From NCBI RefSeq assembly GCF_002863305.2, contig NZ_CP136962.1, positions 992,001 to 1,056,000 of the forward strand: a stretch of 64,000 nucleotides of DNA. Reading direction: 5' to 3'. Source of the DNA: Neisseria perflava. GTDB lineage: Bacteria > Pseudomonadota > Gammaproteobacteria > Burkholderiales > Neisseriaceae. Below, in pieces: positions 27,934 to 37,175 of the stretch. Each line of letters starts with the position of its first letter. The first letter of the stretch is position 1. The position numbers were made by a program, and so were the translations under genes. The notes beneath the pieces are model-generated. The model made no database searches. It was not told the DNA's origin and saw nothing but the letters and a program-made list of their open reading frames with translations.

Positions 27934-28689
27934 ATGAAAATCAAGTTCGGATTCGCTTTACTTACCGCACTGACTCTTTCTGCCTGCGCTTCCTCTTCCG
28001 GACCAAGCCCCAAAGAACGTGCCATTCAGGTTTCCAATATCAAAACCCAGCTTGCCGTGGAATATATGCGCGGCCAAAACTATCGCCAAGCTACCGAAAG
28101 TATCGAAGAGGCGCTTAAATTCAATTCAAAAAACGATATTGCTTGGTTGGTACGCGCTGAAATTTATCAATATCTGAAGGTCCGCGATAAAGCTCAGGAA
28201 AGCTTTCTTAAAGCATTGTCTTTAAAACCGGATAGTGCGGAAGTTAACAACAATTACGGTTGGTTCTTATGCAATCAAATGAATGCACCTGCCGAATCTA
28301 TGGCTTATTTTGATAAAGCACTGGCCGACCCGACCTACCCAAGCCCCTTTATTGCCAATATGAATAAAGGCATTTGCAGCGCAAGGTTAGGCCAATACTC
28401 TTTGGCTCAAGCCTATTTGGAAAGGTCTTTGGCAGCCAATCCACAATTCTTCCCTGCTTTCAAAGAGCTTGCCCGAACCAAAATGATGGCAGGCAATCTG
28501 AACGATGCCGACTATTATTTCCGTCAATACCAAAGCAAAGTCGATGTCCTGCAGGCTGACGATTTGCTTTTAGGCTGGCGCTTGGCCACTGCCTTGGGCA
28601 ATAAACACGCTGCATACGAATATGAAGCCCAACTTAGGGCAAACTTCCCTTATTCTGACGAACTACAAACTGTTACAACAGGCCACTAA
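27934..28689 (+). CDS. pilW: Type IV pilus biogenesis/stability lipoprotein PilW (PilF-type)
   Basis: Outer-membrane lipoprotein needed for stability and function of type IV pili and for PilQ secretin assembly. The 251-residue precursor has lipobox TLSAC with Cys at residue 18. Six tetratricopeptide repeats follow, including NYRQATESIEEALKF and NNYGWFLCNQMNAPAESMAYF. The ATG at 27934 with a short ribosome site is preferred over an upstream in-frame start inside rlmN that would spoil the signal peptide. rodZ begins at the next base after the stop. Confidence 0.93.
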   Translation: MKIKFGFALLTALTLSACASSSGPSPKERAIQVSNIKTQLAVEYMRGQNYRQATESIEEALKFNSKNDIAWLVRAEIYQYLKVRDKAQESFLKALSLKPDSAEVNNNYGWFLCNQMNAPAESMAYFDKALADPTYPSPFIANMNKGICSARLGQYSLAQAYLERSLAANPQFFPAFKELARTKMMAGNLNDADYYFRQYQSKVDVLQADDLLLGWRLATALGNKHAAYEYEAQLRANFPYSDELQTVTTGH

Positions 28690-29571
28690 ATGGAAAATAA
28701 CGATAAAATCAACTACGACACACAAGCCGCCAAAACACTGGGGGATGAATTACGAAAGCACAGAACTGATGCCAAAATCGATATTGAAGATGTTGCTTCA
28801 CGTTTAAAACTGTCTGCCGAACAAATTGATGCCTTAGAAAAAGGGGAATATTCAAATTTTCCGGGCCTGGTCTTCGTCTCAGGCTATCTTCGTTCATATG
28901 CACGATTCCTCAAAATCGATGAACAAACCATCACCAAACATTTACACTCGATTACTCCGCAACTTGAAGACCATGTATATGCAGTAACACGCAGCACCAA
29001 CAGCGGCTTAAGCTACGAGGATGCTGAAAAACAGGGTTTCCCAAAATGGATATTGGGTGCAGCCGCATTGGCTTTAGCAATAGGCGGTGTTTACTTTTGG
29101 CAAAGTAAATCCAGCTATGAAAACGAACAGGCAAATATTCAAAACAGCAAAGATGTTGCCGATACGATGAAAACGCCTGCTTTGAAAACGGATAATGTTG
29201 CCGTTAGCGAAATGACCGAAGACGGTAAAAAAGAAATTACCAATAAGCCTGAAGCCGTCAATGAACAAGCAGCTTCAGCAGCTTCTGCCGTTGTAGAAGA
29301 AAAACCTGCCGTCAAAGTCGAGAAAGACGAACTGTGGATTAAAGTCCAATACCGAAGCAATCTGATTATTACAGACAAAGATGGAAAAGTAGTATTCAGC
29401 CGCATTGTTCCGGCCGGAAGCGAACATCGTCTGAGAGGTGGCGCGCCTTATAATGTTTGGATCGGTATTGCAGCCGGTTCGGAAGCCAATTACGGCGGCA
29501 CACCAATCGAACCTTTAAAACACCGTGTTGCCGGTGAAAAATCCGCCTCTTTTGTTGCAGGAAAAAACTAA
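28690..29571 (+). CDS. rodZ: RodZ-like helix-turn-helix membrane protein
   Basis: Cell-shape protein linking the MreB cytoskeleton to the membrane. The 293 residues comprise an N-terminal Cro/CI-type HTH (about 12-80, [20 protein letters not shown]), one transmembrane helix (119-137), a Glu/Ala/Val-rich periplasmic linker, and a C-terminal RodZ domain (about 210-293, [20 protein letters not shown]). Its start abuts the pilW stop and ispG starts one base after its end, so the three genes are coupled. The rodZ-ispG pairing is conserved widely. Confidence 0.9.
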   Translation: MENNDKINYDTQAAKTLGDELRKHRTDAKIDIEDVASRLKLSAEQIDALEKGEYSNFPGLVFVSGYLRSYARFLKIDEQTITKHLHSITPQLEDHVYAVTRSTNSGLSYEDAEKQGFPKWILGAAALALAIGGVYFWQSKSSYENEQANIQNSKDVADTMKTPALKTDNVAVSEMTEDGKKEITNKPEAVNEQAASAASAVVEEKPAVKVEKDELWIKVQYRSNLIITDKDGKVVFSRIVPAGSEHRLRGGAPYNVWIGIAAGSEANYGGTPIEPLKHRVAGEKSASFVAGKN

Positions 29572-29572
29572 A

Positions 29573-30838
29573 ATGACCACACCTAAACGCCGTCTGACAC
29601 ATCAAGTACAAATCGATCATCTCATTGTCGGTTCGGATGCGCCCGTCGTTGTGCAATCTATGACCAATACCGACACCGCAGATGCAGAAGCAACCGCCCG
29701 ACAGGTCAAAGAGTTGAGCGATGCCGGCTCGGAAATGGTACGCATCACGGTCAATACTCCGGAAGCGGCTTCCAAAGTCACCGAAATCCGCAGCCGCTTA
29801 GACGATATGGGTTACACCACGCCCCTTATCGGCGACTTCCATTTCAATGGCGAACGCTTATTGGCTGAATTTCCCGAGTGCGGCAAGGCCCTGTCTAAAT
29901 ACCGCATCAACCCGGGCAATGTCGGCAAAGGCGCAAAAGGCGATGAGAAATTTGCCTTTATGATTCGTACAGCGGCAGAAAACAATAAAGCCGTACGCAT
30001 CGGTGTGAACTGGGGTTCGCTTGATCAAAGCCTTGCCAAACGTATGATGGATGCCAACCTAGCTTCTGCTACACCGAAGCCGCCTGAAGAAATCATGAAA
30101 GAGGCTTTGATTGTTTCGGCGCTGGAGTCGGCAGAAAAAGCCGTAGCTTTGGGTTTACCCGAAGACAAAATCATTTTGTCGTGCAAGGTCAGTGCCGTAC
30201 AAGACTTGATTCAGGTTTACCGCGAATTGGGCAGCCGTTGCCGCTATCCGCTCCATCTCGGTCTGACCGAGGCTGGCATGGGCAGCAAAGGTATTGTGGC
30301 ATCTACCGCTGCCTTGGCTGTATTGCTGCAAGAAGGCATCGGCGACACCATTCGAATCTCCCTAACCCCCGAGCCCGGCAGTTCGCGCACTCAGGAAGTC
30401 ATTGTCGGTCAGGAAATCCTGCAAACCATGGGTTTGCGTTCCTTCACACCAATGGTTACAGCCTGCCCGGGCTGCGGCCGTACCACCAGTACCGTATTCC
30501 AAGAATTGGCGCAAGACGTACAAAACTATTTACGTCAAAAAATGACTGTTTGGCGCACTGAGTATCCAGGCGTTGAATCATTGAACGTTGCCGTAATGGG
30601 TTGCGTAGTCAATGGCCCGGGCGAGAGCAAGCTTGCCGATATCGGTATCAGCCTGCCAGGTACAGGTGAAACTCCGGTTGCGCCGGTTTATGTAGACGGC
30701 GAACGCAAAGTGACCCTCAAAGGCGACAATATCGCTGCCGAGTTTTTGCAAATCGTTGAAGATTATGTCAAAACCAACTACTGCGAAGGTGGCGCAAAAC
30801 GTAAGCAAAACCGTGTCATTCCAATTCAGTCTGCCTAA
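29573..30838 (+). CDS. ispG: 4-hydroxy-3-methylbut-2-enyl diphosphate synthase
   Basis: Iron-sulfur enzyme of the MEP isoprenoid pathway converting MEcPP to HMBPP. The 421-residue protein has [11 protein letters not shown] near the start, GVNWGSL, and the C-terminal [4Fe-4S] ligands in ACPGCGRTT and GCVVNGPGE. The ATG at 29573 lies one base after rodZ; the longer frame reads into rodZ and lacks a ribosome site. Confidence 0.96.
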   Translation: MTTPKRRLTHQVQIDHLIVGSDAPVVVQSMTNTDTADAEATARQVKELSDAGSEMVRITVNTPEAASKVTEIRSRLDDMGYTTPLIGDFHFNGERLLAEFPECGKALSKYRINPGNVGKGAKGDEKFAFMIRTAAENNKAVRIGVNWGSLDQSLAKRMMDANLASATPKPPEEIMKEALIVSALESAEKAVALGLPEDKIILSCKVSAVQDLIQVYRELGSRCRYPLHLGLTEAGMGSKGIVASTAALAVLLQEGIGDTIRISLTPEPGSSRTQEVIVGQEILQTMGLRSFTPMVTACPGCGRTTSTVFQELAQDVQNYLRQKMTVWRTEYPGVESLNVAVMGCVVNGPGESKLADIGISLPGTGETPVAPVYVDGERKVTLKGDNIAAEFLQIVEDYVKTNYCEGGAKRKQNRVIPIQSA

Positions 30839-30871
30839 AATATTATCAAGATAAAGAGGCCGTCTGAAAAT

Positions 30872-31717
30872 ATGTTGGACAAACTGGATACTTGGCTGAC
30901 TGAGCATCCCAAACGCAAGGATTTGCATGGTTGGCGACGCTTTATCGTTGAATTTTGGTTTTTCGGTTTGAAAGAAGCACGAGCCTGCTTATTTGCAGGC
31001 TTGTTTTTCATTGCCATGTTCCTCATTCCGAAAACAGGTTGGCTGGGAATTTCGCGCTATGACCTGCTGCTGATTTTTGCCGTCTCCGTACAAGCAGCCA
31101 TGCTGTATTTCAAGCTGGAAACTTGGGATGAAGTGAAATCGATTACGCTGTTTCACTTGGTGGGCTTTGCTTTAGAGTGGTTCAAGACATCAGGCGATAT
31201 CCAGTCTTGGAGCTATCCGGATGAGGCTTACACTAAAATCGGCGGCGTACCGCTGTTTGCGGGCTTTATGTATGCTGCAGTCGGCAGCTATATCATTCAA
31301 GCATGGCGGCTGTTTGACTTAAAAATCAAAAGTCATCCGCCGTATTGGCTGGGTACTTTGTGCGCACTGGCGATTTATATCAATTTCTTCACCCATCACT
31401 ATATCGGTGACTATCGCTGGTATCTTGCAGCTTTTGCTCTCGGCCTATACGCCCGAACAACGGTCTTATACACGCCCTATGACACCACTCGCAGAATGCC
31501 GCTCCTGCTCGCTTTCGTCCTGATCGGATTTTTCATTTGGCTGGCGGAAAATTTGGGAACCCTATTCGGCGTTTGGCGCTATCCAAACCAAATCGGCGCG
31601 TGGGCATCGGTACACATCAGCAAATGGAGTTCATGGGCTTTACTGGTGATGATGACTTTTACCATCGTTGCGAATTTAAAACACATCAAACATACCATCA
31701 GCGTATCGAAAGATTAG
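30872..31717 (+). CDS. DUF817 family integral membrane protein
   Basis: A 281-residue inner-membrane protein with about eight hydrophobic segments, matching the DUF817 (YoaT-like) family. Typical segments are EFWFFGLKEARACLFAG, GFALEWFKTSGDIQSWSYP and ISKWSSWALLVMMTF. Function is unknown; the family resembles small-molecule or carotenoid-type membrane enzymes only in size (not evidence). The start sits immediately behind a DUS (30859-30870). It is the last gene of the ndk-to-ispG run. Confidence 0.85.
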   Translation: MLDKLDTWLTEHPKRKDLHGWRRFIVEFWFFGLKEARACLFAGLFFIAMFLIPKTGWLGISRYDLLLIFAVSVQAAMLYFKLETWDEVKSITLFHLVGFALEWFKTSGDIQSWSYPDEAYTKIGGVPLFAGFMYAAVGSYIIQAWRLFDLKIKSHPPYWLGTLCALAIYINFFTHHYIGDYRWYLAAFALGLYARTTVLYTPYDTTRRMPLLLAFVLIGFFIWLAENLGTLFGVWRYPNQIGAWASVHISKWSSWALLVMMTFTIVANLKHIKHTISVSKD

Positions 31718-31734
31718 TTGTTTAACATTTGAAA

Positions 31735-31765
31735 AAAGGCCGTCTGAAACTTTCAGACGGCCTTT
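31735..31765. terminator. DUS-pair terminator between convergent genes
   Basis: AAAGGCCGTCTGAAA and its complement around one base: a perfect 15-bp stem serving the DUF817 gene and the opposing MFS gene. Confidence 0.85.
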
Positions 31766-31777
31766 AATTTTCAACAA

Positions 31778-33319
31778 TCAATTAAACAAACTTAAGGCTT
31801 TCACAAACACCATAATAACGCCGTAGCCCAAAGGAATGCAGACCAAAGCCCAGCGCCACCATACTCCAATGCCGCCCGCTGAGACTTTTTTGCTAATCAG
31901 ATAGGCATCGGATACAGCGGTTTCATCATCGGGATTACGGCTATGGGCCGCTACTTTAATGTCTTTCTCGTGATGCTTTTCATGAACCGAACGGACACCC
32001 AAGTTACACAGCAAACCGACAATCAACAAACCCGCCATGATGTACATGGTAATGCTATAAGCCTCGGCAGCCGGAACGCCGCTTTCAATTTGACTTTGGC
32101 GGATATAGTTAACCAATACCGGGCCAATAACGGCCGCAGTTGACCATGCCAGCAAAATCCTGCCGTGGATTGCACCGACTTGATAAGTGCCGAACAAATC
32201 CTTCAAATACGCCGGAATAGCTGCAAAACCGCCGCCATACATGGAAATAATGACGCAGAAACCTATGACAAACAAAGCCTTGTTACCGCTTCCGCCAATA
32301 GACGGAATGGCAAAATACAACAGCGAGCCGAGCACGAAGAAAACAGTATAAGTGTTTTTACGGCCGATTTTATCGGACACGCTGGACCACAAAAAGCGGC
32401 CGCCCATATTAAACAGGCTTAACAGGCTCACAAAACCTGCCGCTGCGCCCGCACCAATGGCCGCTTGTTTTCCCACAGATGCCTCGGAAAACAGCTCCTG
32501 AATCATGACGGAAGCCTGTCCCAATACGCCAATACCGGCCGTCACATTCAAACACAACACCCAAAACAAGAGCCAGAATTGCGGCGTTTTCATGGCTTGT
32601 GAAACATTGACATGATTGCTGCTGACCAATTTGCTTTTGTTTTTCGGCGCAACATAACCTTTAGGTTTCCAGCCATCGGCAGGTACACGGATCGTAAACG
32701 CGCCGAACATCATCAACACCAAATAAAACAACCCTAAAACCACAAAAGTCTGCGCAACGCCAACCGAAGTTTCACTGGAGAAAAAACTCATCAGCGATAC
32801 CGACAAAGGCGAGGCCAACATCGCGCCGCCACCAAAACCCATAATCGCCAAACCTGTTGCCATGCCCGGTTTATCGGGAAACCATTTCATCAATGTCGAT
32901 ACAGGCCCGATATAGCCCAAGCCCAAACCAATCCCGCCAATCACGCCGTTGCCCAAATAAAGCAAAAACAGATTGTGCGTATGGACGCCGATTGCCGACA
33001 CAAAAAAGCCCAAGCTAAAGCAGCAGGCGGCAACAAACATCGCCTTACGCGGCCCAACGCGTTCCATCCATGTACCGAACATGGCCGCAGACGCGCCCAG
33101 CATCGCCAAGGCAATACTGAAAATCCAACCCACCGTGGTCAGCTTCCAATCTCCGGCAGCCGACTCAGTGATACCGATAAGCTTGGTTAAAGGCGCATTG
33201 AACACGGAATAAGCGTATATCTGCCCGATGGCAAGATGCACAGCCAAAGCGGCAGGCGGTACCAGCCAACGATTAAAGCCGGGTTTGGCAATGGTCGCCT
33301 CACGGTCTAAAAACTTCAT
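31778..33319 (-). CDS. OFA-type major facilitator superfamily transporter
   Basis: Inner-membrane carrier of 513 residues with 12 expected helices. N-terminal AIGQIYAYSVFNAPL, GNGVIGGIGLGLGYIGP and FNMGGRFLWSSVSDKIGRK are typical of the oxalate/formate antiporter-like (OFA) MFS branch. A hydrophilic loop separates the halves, and a charged loop (HEKHHEKDIKVAAHSRNPDDE) precedes the last helix. The substrate is unknown; a carboxylate such as pyruvate or formate is plausible from the family only. It is single and terminated by a DUS hairpin shared with the DUF817 gene. Confidence 0.82.
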   Translation of the reverse strand: MKFLDREATIAKPGFNRWLVPPAALAVHLAIGQIYAYSVFNAPLTKLIGITESAAGDWKLTTVGWIFSIALAMLGASAAMFGTWMERVGPRKAMFVAACCFSLGFFVSAIGVHTHNLFLLYLGNGVIGGIGLGLGYIGPVSTLMKWFPDKPGMATGLAIMGFGGGAMLASPLSVSLMSFFSSETSVGVAQTFVVLGLFYLVLMMFGAFTIRVPADGWKPKGYVAPKNKSKLVSSNHVNVSQAMKTPQFWLLFWVLCLNVTAGIGVLGQASVMIQELFSEASVGKQAAIGAGAAAGFVSLLSLFNMGGRFLWSSVSDKIGRKNTYTVFFVLGSLLYFAIPSIGGSGNKALFVIGFCVIISMYGGGFAAIPAYLKDLFGTYQVGAIHGRILLAWSTAAVIGPVLVNYIRQSQIESGVPAAEAYSITMYIMAGLLIVGLLCNLGVRSVHEKHHEKDIKVAAHSRNPDDETAVSDAYLISKKVSAGGIGVWWRWALVCIPLGYGVIMVFVKALSLFN

Positions 33320-33496
33320 AAAATCCTCTTATCTTATGTATGTCAAACGCTGATTCCATATCATATGGAATCAAAAAATTGTTAACAATATTGTAACATT
33401 AATCTCCCATTTTCCTTTTTGTCCGCTCCATGATAATTTTGCGCATCAGACAGAAAAAACATTCATCCAAACCATTTTCCTCATCCAATATCAACA

Positions 33497-33531
33497 AAAA
33501 GGCCGTCTGAAAATCTTTCAGACGGCCTTTT
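33497..33531 (-). terminator. DUS-pair terminator of sodB
   Basis: AAAAGGCCGTCTGAAA and complement with a three-base loop, 14 bp after the sodB stop. Confidence 0.85.
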
Positions 33532-33544
33532 CATTCATATCGTT

Positions 33545-34126
33545 TTATGCGGCGAAGCGTTTGGCAACTTCATCCCAGTTAACGATTTCCCAAAAACCTT
33601 TCAGGTAGTTAGGACGGCTGTTGCGGTAGTCGATGTAGTAGGCGTGTTCCCATACATCACAAGTCAACAGCGGAGTATTTTCAGTAGTCAGCGGAGTACC
33701 TGCATTGGAAGTAGAAACCAGATCCAATTCACCGGCAGGCGTTTTTACCAACCATGCCCAACCGGAACCGAAAGTACCAGCCGCGCAGGCATTGAACGCT
33801 TCTTGGAATTTCTCGAAGCTGCCCCATTTGGCGTCGATGGCCGCAGCCAATTCACCGGCAGGTTTGCCTTGACCTTTAGGGGTAAAGCCCAGCCAGTAGA
33901 AAGTGTGGTTCCAAGTTTGGGCAGCGTTGTTGAACATACCGCCGGAAGATTTTTTTACGATTTCTTCCAAAGGCATTTCTTCAAACTCAGTGCCTTTGAT
34001 TTGATTATTCAAATTGGTGATGTAGGTTTGATGGTGTTTGCCGTAGTGGAACTCCAAAGTTTCTTTGGTCAGATGTGGGGACAATGCGTCCAGTTCATAA
34101 GGCAGTTGTGGCAGCTTATGTTCCAT
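33545..34126 (-). CDS. sodB: Superoxide dismutase [Fe]
   Basis: Cytosolic enzyme converting superoxide to hydrogen peroxide and oxygen. The 193 residues show the Fe/Mn-SOD metal ligands: H in [13 protein letters not shown] in [11 protein letters not shown], and D and H in [25 protein letters not shown] and the length favour the iron form. The start has AGGAGC upstream. The promoter is overlapped by a perfect palindrome. Confidence 0.95.
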   Translation of the reverse strand: MEHKLPQLPYELDALSPHLTKETLEFHYGKHHQTYITNLNNQIKGTEFEEMPLEEIVKKSSGGMFNNAAQTWNHTFYWLGFTPKGQGKPAGELAAAIDAKWGSFEKFQEAFNACAAGTFGSGWAWLVKTPAGELDLVSTSNAGTPLTTENTPLLTCDVWEHAYYIDYRNSRPNYLKGFWEIVNWDEVAKRFAA

Positions 34127-34150
34127 TTTTATGCTCCTAATTATTGATAT

Positions 34151-34178
34151 TTATATTTTGGTAGTATGTGTTGTCAAA
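34151..34178 (-). promoter_or_regulatory. Promoter of sodB
   Basis: On the minus strand: consensus -35 TTGACA (34173-34178), 16-base spacer, -10 TATAAA (34151-34156), 25 bp before the sodB start. Confidence 0.7.
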
Positions 34179-34188
34179 TCGACAACAT
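34170..34188. promoter_or_regulatory. Palindromic operator candidate at sodB
   Basis: TGTTGTCAAATCGACAACA: perfect 7-bp arms around five bases, covering the sodB -35 box. Its placement suggests a repressor site; the regulator is not identifiable from the sequence. Confidence 0.5.
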
Positions 34189-34280
34189 TGCTATTTTACC
34201 TGCTTTAGCCTAAACAAACCAATTGAACTTACACTGCGCTATAATAGTGGATTGCAATTTCCCAGCCAGAGATGCCCGTC

Positions 34281-35687
34281 ATGAGCAATTATTCCGATAT
34301 GCCGTCTGAAGACCGTGAAATCAGCGCATTGTCACTGCCGCCACATTCCACAGAAGCGGAGCAATCCGTATTGGGCGGCCTGATGCTGGAAAATTCTGCT
34401 TGGGACCGTATTGCCGATGTCGTTTCCAGCGAGGATTTCTATCGCCACGAACACCGCCTGATTTTTCGTACGATTGCCAACCTGATTAATGAAAGCCGTC
34501 CTGCCGACGTCATTACCGTCCAAGAAAGTTTGGAACGCAATGAAGAATTGGAAGCGGCAGGCGGATTCAACTATCTGATTACGCTGGCGCAAAATACGCC
34601 ATCTGCTGCCAATATCCGCCGCTACGCCGAAATCGTGCGCGAACGTTCCATCATGCGCCAGCTTGCCGAAGTCGGCACGGAAATTGCACGCAGCGCATAC
34701 AATCCGCAAGGGCGCGATGCAGGCCAGCTTTTGGACGAGGCAGAAAACAAAGTATTCCAAATCGCCGAAAGCACCGCCAAATCCAAACAAGGCTTCCTTG
34801 AGATGCCCGACCTTCTGAAAGAAGTGGTCGAGCGCATCGATATGCTTTATTCGCGCGACAATCCTGATGAAGTAACCGGCATATCGACAGGTTTTATCGA
34901 CCTCGACAAAAAAACATCAGGTCTTCAACCAGGCGATTTGATCATCGTCGCAGGTCGTCCGTCCATGGGTAAAACCGCCTTTTCGATCAATATTGCGGAA
35001 CACGTTGCCGTAGAAAACAAATTGCCTGTCGCCGTATTCTCTATGGAGATGGGCGGTGCGCAGTTGGTCATGCGTATGCTGGGTTCAGTCGGACGTTTGG
35101 ATCAAAGCGTTTTAAAAACCGGCAGATTACAAGACGAACACTGGGGCCGTCTGAACGAAGCGGTCGTTAAACTCTCCGATGCACCCATGTATATCGATGA
35201 AACGCCGGGTTTGACTGCGCTCGAACTCCGCGCCCGCGCCCGTCGTCTTGCACGCCAGTTCAACGGCAAATTAGGGTTGATCGTTATCGACTACCTGCAA
35301 TTGATGTCAGGTTCTGGTCGCTCTGACAACCGTGCTTCCGAGCTTGGCGAAATTTCGCGCTCCCTCAAAGCATTGGCTAAAGAATTGCAAGTTCCCGTCA
35401 TTGCCCTGTCGCAGTTGAGCCGTACAGTTGAGCAGCGTACCGACAAACGCCCGATGATGTCCGACTTGCGTGAGTCCGGCGCAATCGAACAAGATGCCGA
35501 CTTGATTATGTTCATGTATCGCGACGAATACTACAACTCAGATTCACCCGCAAAAGGCTTGGCGGAATGTATTATCGGCAAACACCGTAACGGTCCCGTT
35601 GGGAAAGTATTCCTCACTTGGATGGGTCAATTTACCAAATTTGATAATGCTGCCTATATTCCAGAATCCATGTTGATGGAAGATTGA
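34281..35687 (+). CDS. dnaB: Replicative DNA helicase DnaB
   Basis: Hexameric helicase that unwinds DNA at the replication fork. The 468 residues have the N-terminal primase-binding domain (LPPHSTEAEQSVLGGLMLEN) and a RecA-like domain with Walker A AGRPSMGKTAFS, Walker B LIVIDYLQLM, and the ALSQLSR and SDLRESGAIEQDAD motifs. MSNYSD is chosen as start because neisserial DnaB begins similarly; an ATG three codons earlier (34272) is possible. An AT-type DUS (ATGCCGTCTGAA) is read through near the start as MPSE. The minor-pilin genes follow, as in meningococcus. Confidence 0.96.
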   Translation: MSNYSDMPSEDREISALSLPPHSTEAEQSVLGGLMLENSAWDRIADVVSSEDFYRHEHRLIFRTIANLINESRPADVITVQESLERNEELEAAGGFNYLITLAQNTPSAANIRRYAEIVRERSIMRQLAEVGTEIARSAYNPQGRDAGQLLDEAENKVFQIAESTAKSKQGFLEMPDLLKEVVERIDMLYSRDNPDEVTGISTGFIDLDKKTSGLQPGDLIIVAGRPSMGKTAFSINIAEHVAVENKLPVAVFSMEMGGAQLVMRMLGSVGRLDQSVLKTGRLQDEHWGRLNEAVVKLSDAPMYIDETPGLTALELRARARRLARQFNGKLGLIVIDYLQLMSGSGRSDNRASELGEISRSLKALAKELQVPVIALSQLSRTVEQRTDKRPMMSDLRESGAIEQDADLIMFMYRDEYYNSDSPAKGLAECIIGKHRNGPVGKVFLTWMGQFTKFDNAAYIPESMLMED

Positions 35688-35727
35688 GACAGATTGTCCG
35701 AAAAACTAACCGAATTTCATATTTCAT

Positions 35728-35756
35728 TAGTCACGCATTACAAAATCGTTTAGAAT
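35728..35756 (+). promoter_or_regulatory. Promoter of the minor-pilin cluster
   Basis: -35 TAGTCA (35728-35733), 17-base spacer, -10 TAGAAT (35751-35756), about 90 bases before pilH. There is no terminator hairpin between dnaB and this site. Confidence 0.45.
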
Positions 35757-35844
35757 AAATCTAATAAAAGCAAAAGCATTGCCACAGGCAAGTGCAAAAG
35801 AGAAAACGTCAGTTACCCAACACATTACTACTAAAAAATCACTC

Positions 35845-36510
35845 ATGTATCAGACACAAAAAGGCTTCACCCTAATTGAGTTGCTGATCGTCATTACTAT
35901 TGCAGCAGTAATGGCAGTCATCGCACTTCCCAATATGAATCAATGGATTGCCTCCAGACGTGCGGCATCGCAAGCAGAGCAAATTGCAAATCTGCTGCGC
36001 TTCGCGCGTAATGAGGCCGTCCGACTCAATCTTCCCGTTTACATCTGCCCGGTCAAAATCAAATCCGATGGCTCACCCAATAATGGTTGCGATTCCAAAT
36101 ATGCCGGTAATGGTATGTTGTCCTACGCCGATAAAAACGAAGACTTACGCTATCAAAACGACACAGTTGATTTATCCATCCGCTCCATTATCCTTAATGG
36201 AGATACCGACAAAGTGGAATACAGCTTCAACTATATCCCTATCGGCAATGACCGTTCTGCCCTCTCGGCCTCAGCTTCAAAAGAAGTCTGGTGGAGATTT
36301 CTTCCCAATGGTACATTTGGTCATTCAACTGATGGCAAAAATTATCAATTTTCAGACGGCCACATCAAAATCAGCCTAACGGATAAATCTGCTGCCGATG
36401 CTGAAACCAAGAAAGCCCGTGCTACCGTACTTTTAATCAATGGCAATGGGCATGTCGAAATCTGTGCTAAAAACGATGAGCGCAAAATATGCGAATACAC
36501 TTCCAAATAA
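35845..36510 (+). CDS. pilH: Minor pseudopilin PilH (GspH/FimT-like)
   Basis: Type IV pilus minor pilin that helps initiate fibre assembly. The 221-residue prepilin has a 7-residue leader MYQTQKG cut before FTLIELLIVITIAAVMA, with Glu at mature position 5, as PilD requires. The globular part contains LLRFARNEAVRLNLPVYIC and a terminal CAKNDERKIC loop like meningococcal PilH. The longer upstream frame lacks an initiation site and would bury the leader. First gene of pilHIJK-pilX. Confidence 0.92.
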   Translation: MYQTQKGFTLIELLIVITIAAVMAVIALPNMNQWIASRRAASQAEQIANLLRFARNEAVRLNLPVYICPVKIKSDGSPNNGCDSKYAGNGMLSYADKNEDLRYQNDTVDLSIRSIILNGDTDKVEYSFNYIPIGNDRSALSASASKEVWWRFLPNGTFGHSTDGKNYQFSDGHIKISLTDKSAADAETKKARATVLLINGNGHVEICAKNDERKICEYTSK

Positions 36511-36525
36511 TAACAACGGTATCTT

Positions 36526-37173
36526 ATGAACATTACTAATCCTACTCATCTCAGATCATTTAAAGGCCGTCTGAAAACAAGCTCAACAAGCTTTACTCCA
36601 AAACTTCAATCAGGTATGACCCTGATTGAAGTTTTGATTGCCATGTTTGTCCTTGCCATCGGTGTGCTTGCCCTTCTGGCTGTTCAATTGCGTACCGTAT
36701 CCAGCGTGCGCGAGTCTGAAAATCAAACCACAGTCGCCCAAATTACACAAAATCTAATTGAAGGCATGCTCATTAATCCGACACTCTCTGAAGAAACCGA
36801 TACTGCAGGGGAAAAAACCTCCCGTTATAAAAAATCCTATGATGCCTACCTAAAATCCGACTCTAAACAAACTGCAAAATTTGAAGCCAAAATGAGCAAA
36901 GCCCAACTTGCACAGGCTCAAATTGCACAGTTTAAAGCTGATTTAGCCAAAGCCCTTCCCGAAGCCCAAGTCTTCTCGACCATCTGCAAAGATTCTTCCG
37001 GTGCAGAGCCGACTTACGAAAATGGGTTTAACGCGAAATGCGATGGCAAAGGCGACACGACCATCGTGAAAGTTTTATGGTTGCAAGATGTCGAAGAAGA
37101 AAATAGCGCAAAAAATCTCAATACATCGGGGCATCACGTTGTCTATACCTACCAATCACGCGTAAGAGACTAA
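36526..37173 (+). CDS. pilI: Minor pilin PilI (PilV-type prepilin)
   Basis: Prepilin of 215 residues processed by PilD between SG and MTLIEVLIAMFVLAIGVLALL. The leader is about 30 residues, longer than the ~15 remembered for meningococcal PilI, and part of it (KGRLK) is a translated DUS. No other ATG, GTG or TTG lies between, so the long leader seems real. Mature-region blocks LRTVSSVRESENQT and HVVYTYQSRV match the PilI family. It ends two bases before pilJ. Confidence 0.9.
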   Translation: MNITNPTHLRSFKGRLKTSSTSFTPKLQSGMTLIEVLIAMFVLAIGVLALLAVQLRTVSSVRESENQTTVAQITQNLIEGMLINPTLSEETDTAGEKTSRYKKSYDAYLKSDSKQTAKFEAKMSKAQLAQAQIAQFKADLAKALPEAQVFSTICKDSSGAEPTYENGFNAKCDGKGDTTIVKVLWLQDVEEENSAKNLNTSGHHVVYTYQSRVRD

Positions 37174-37175
37174 CA

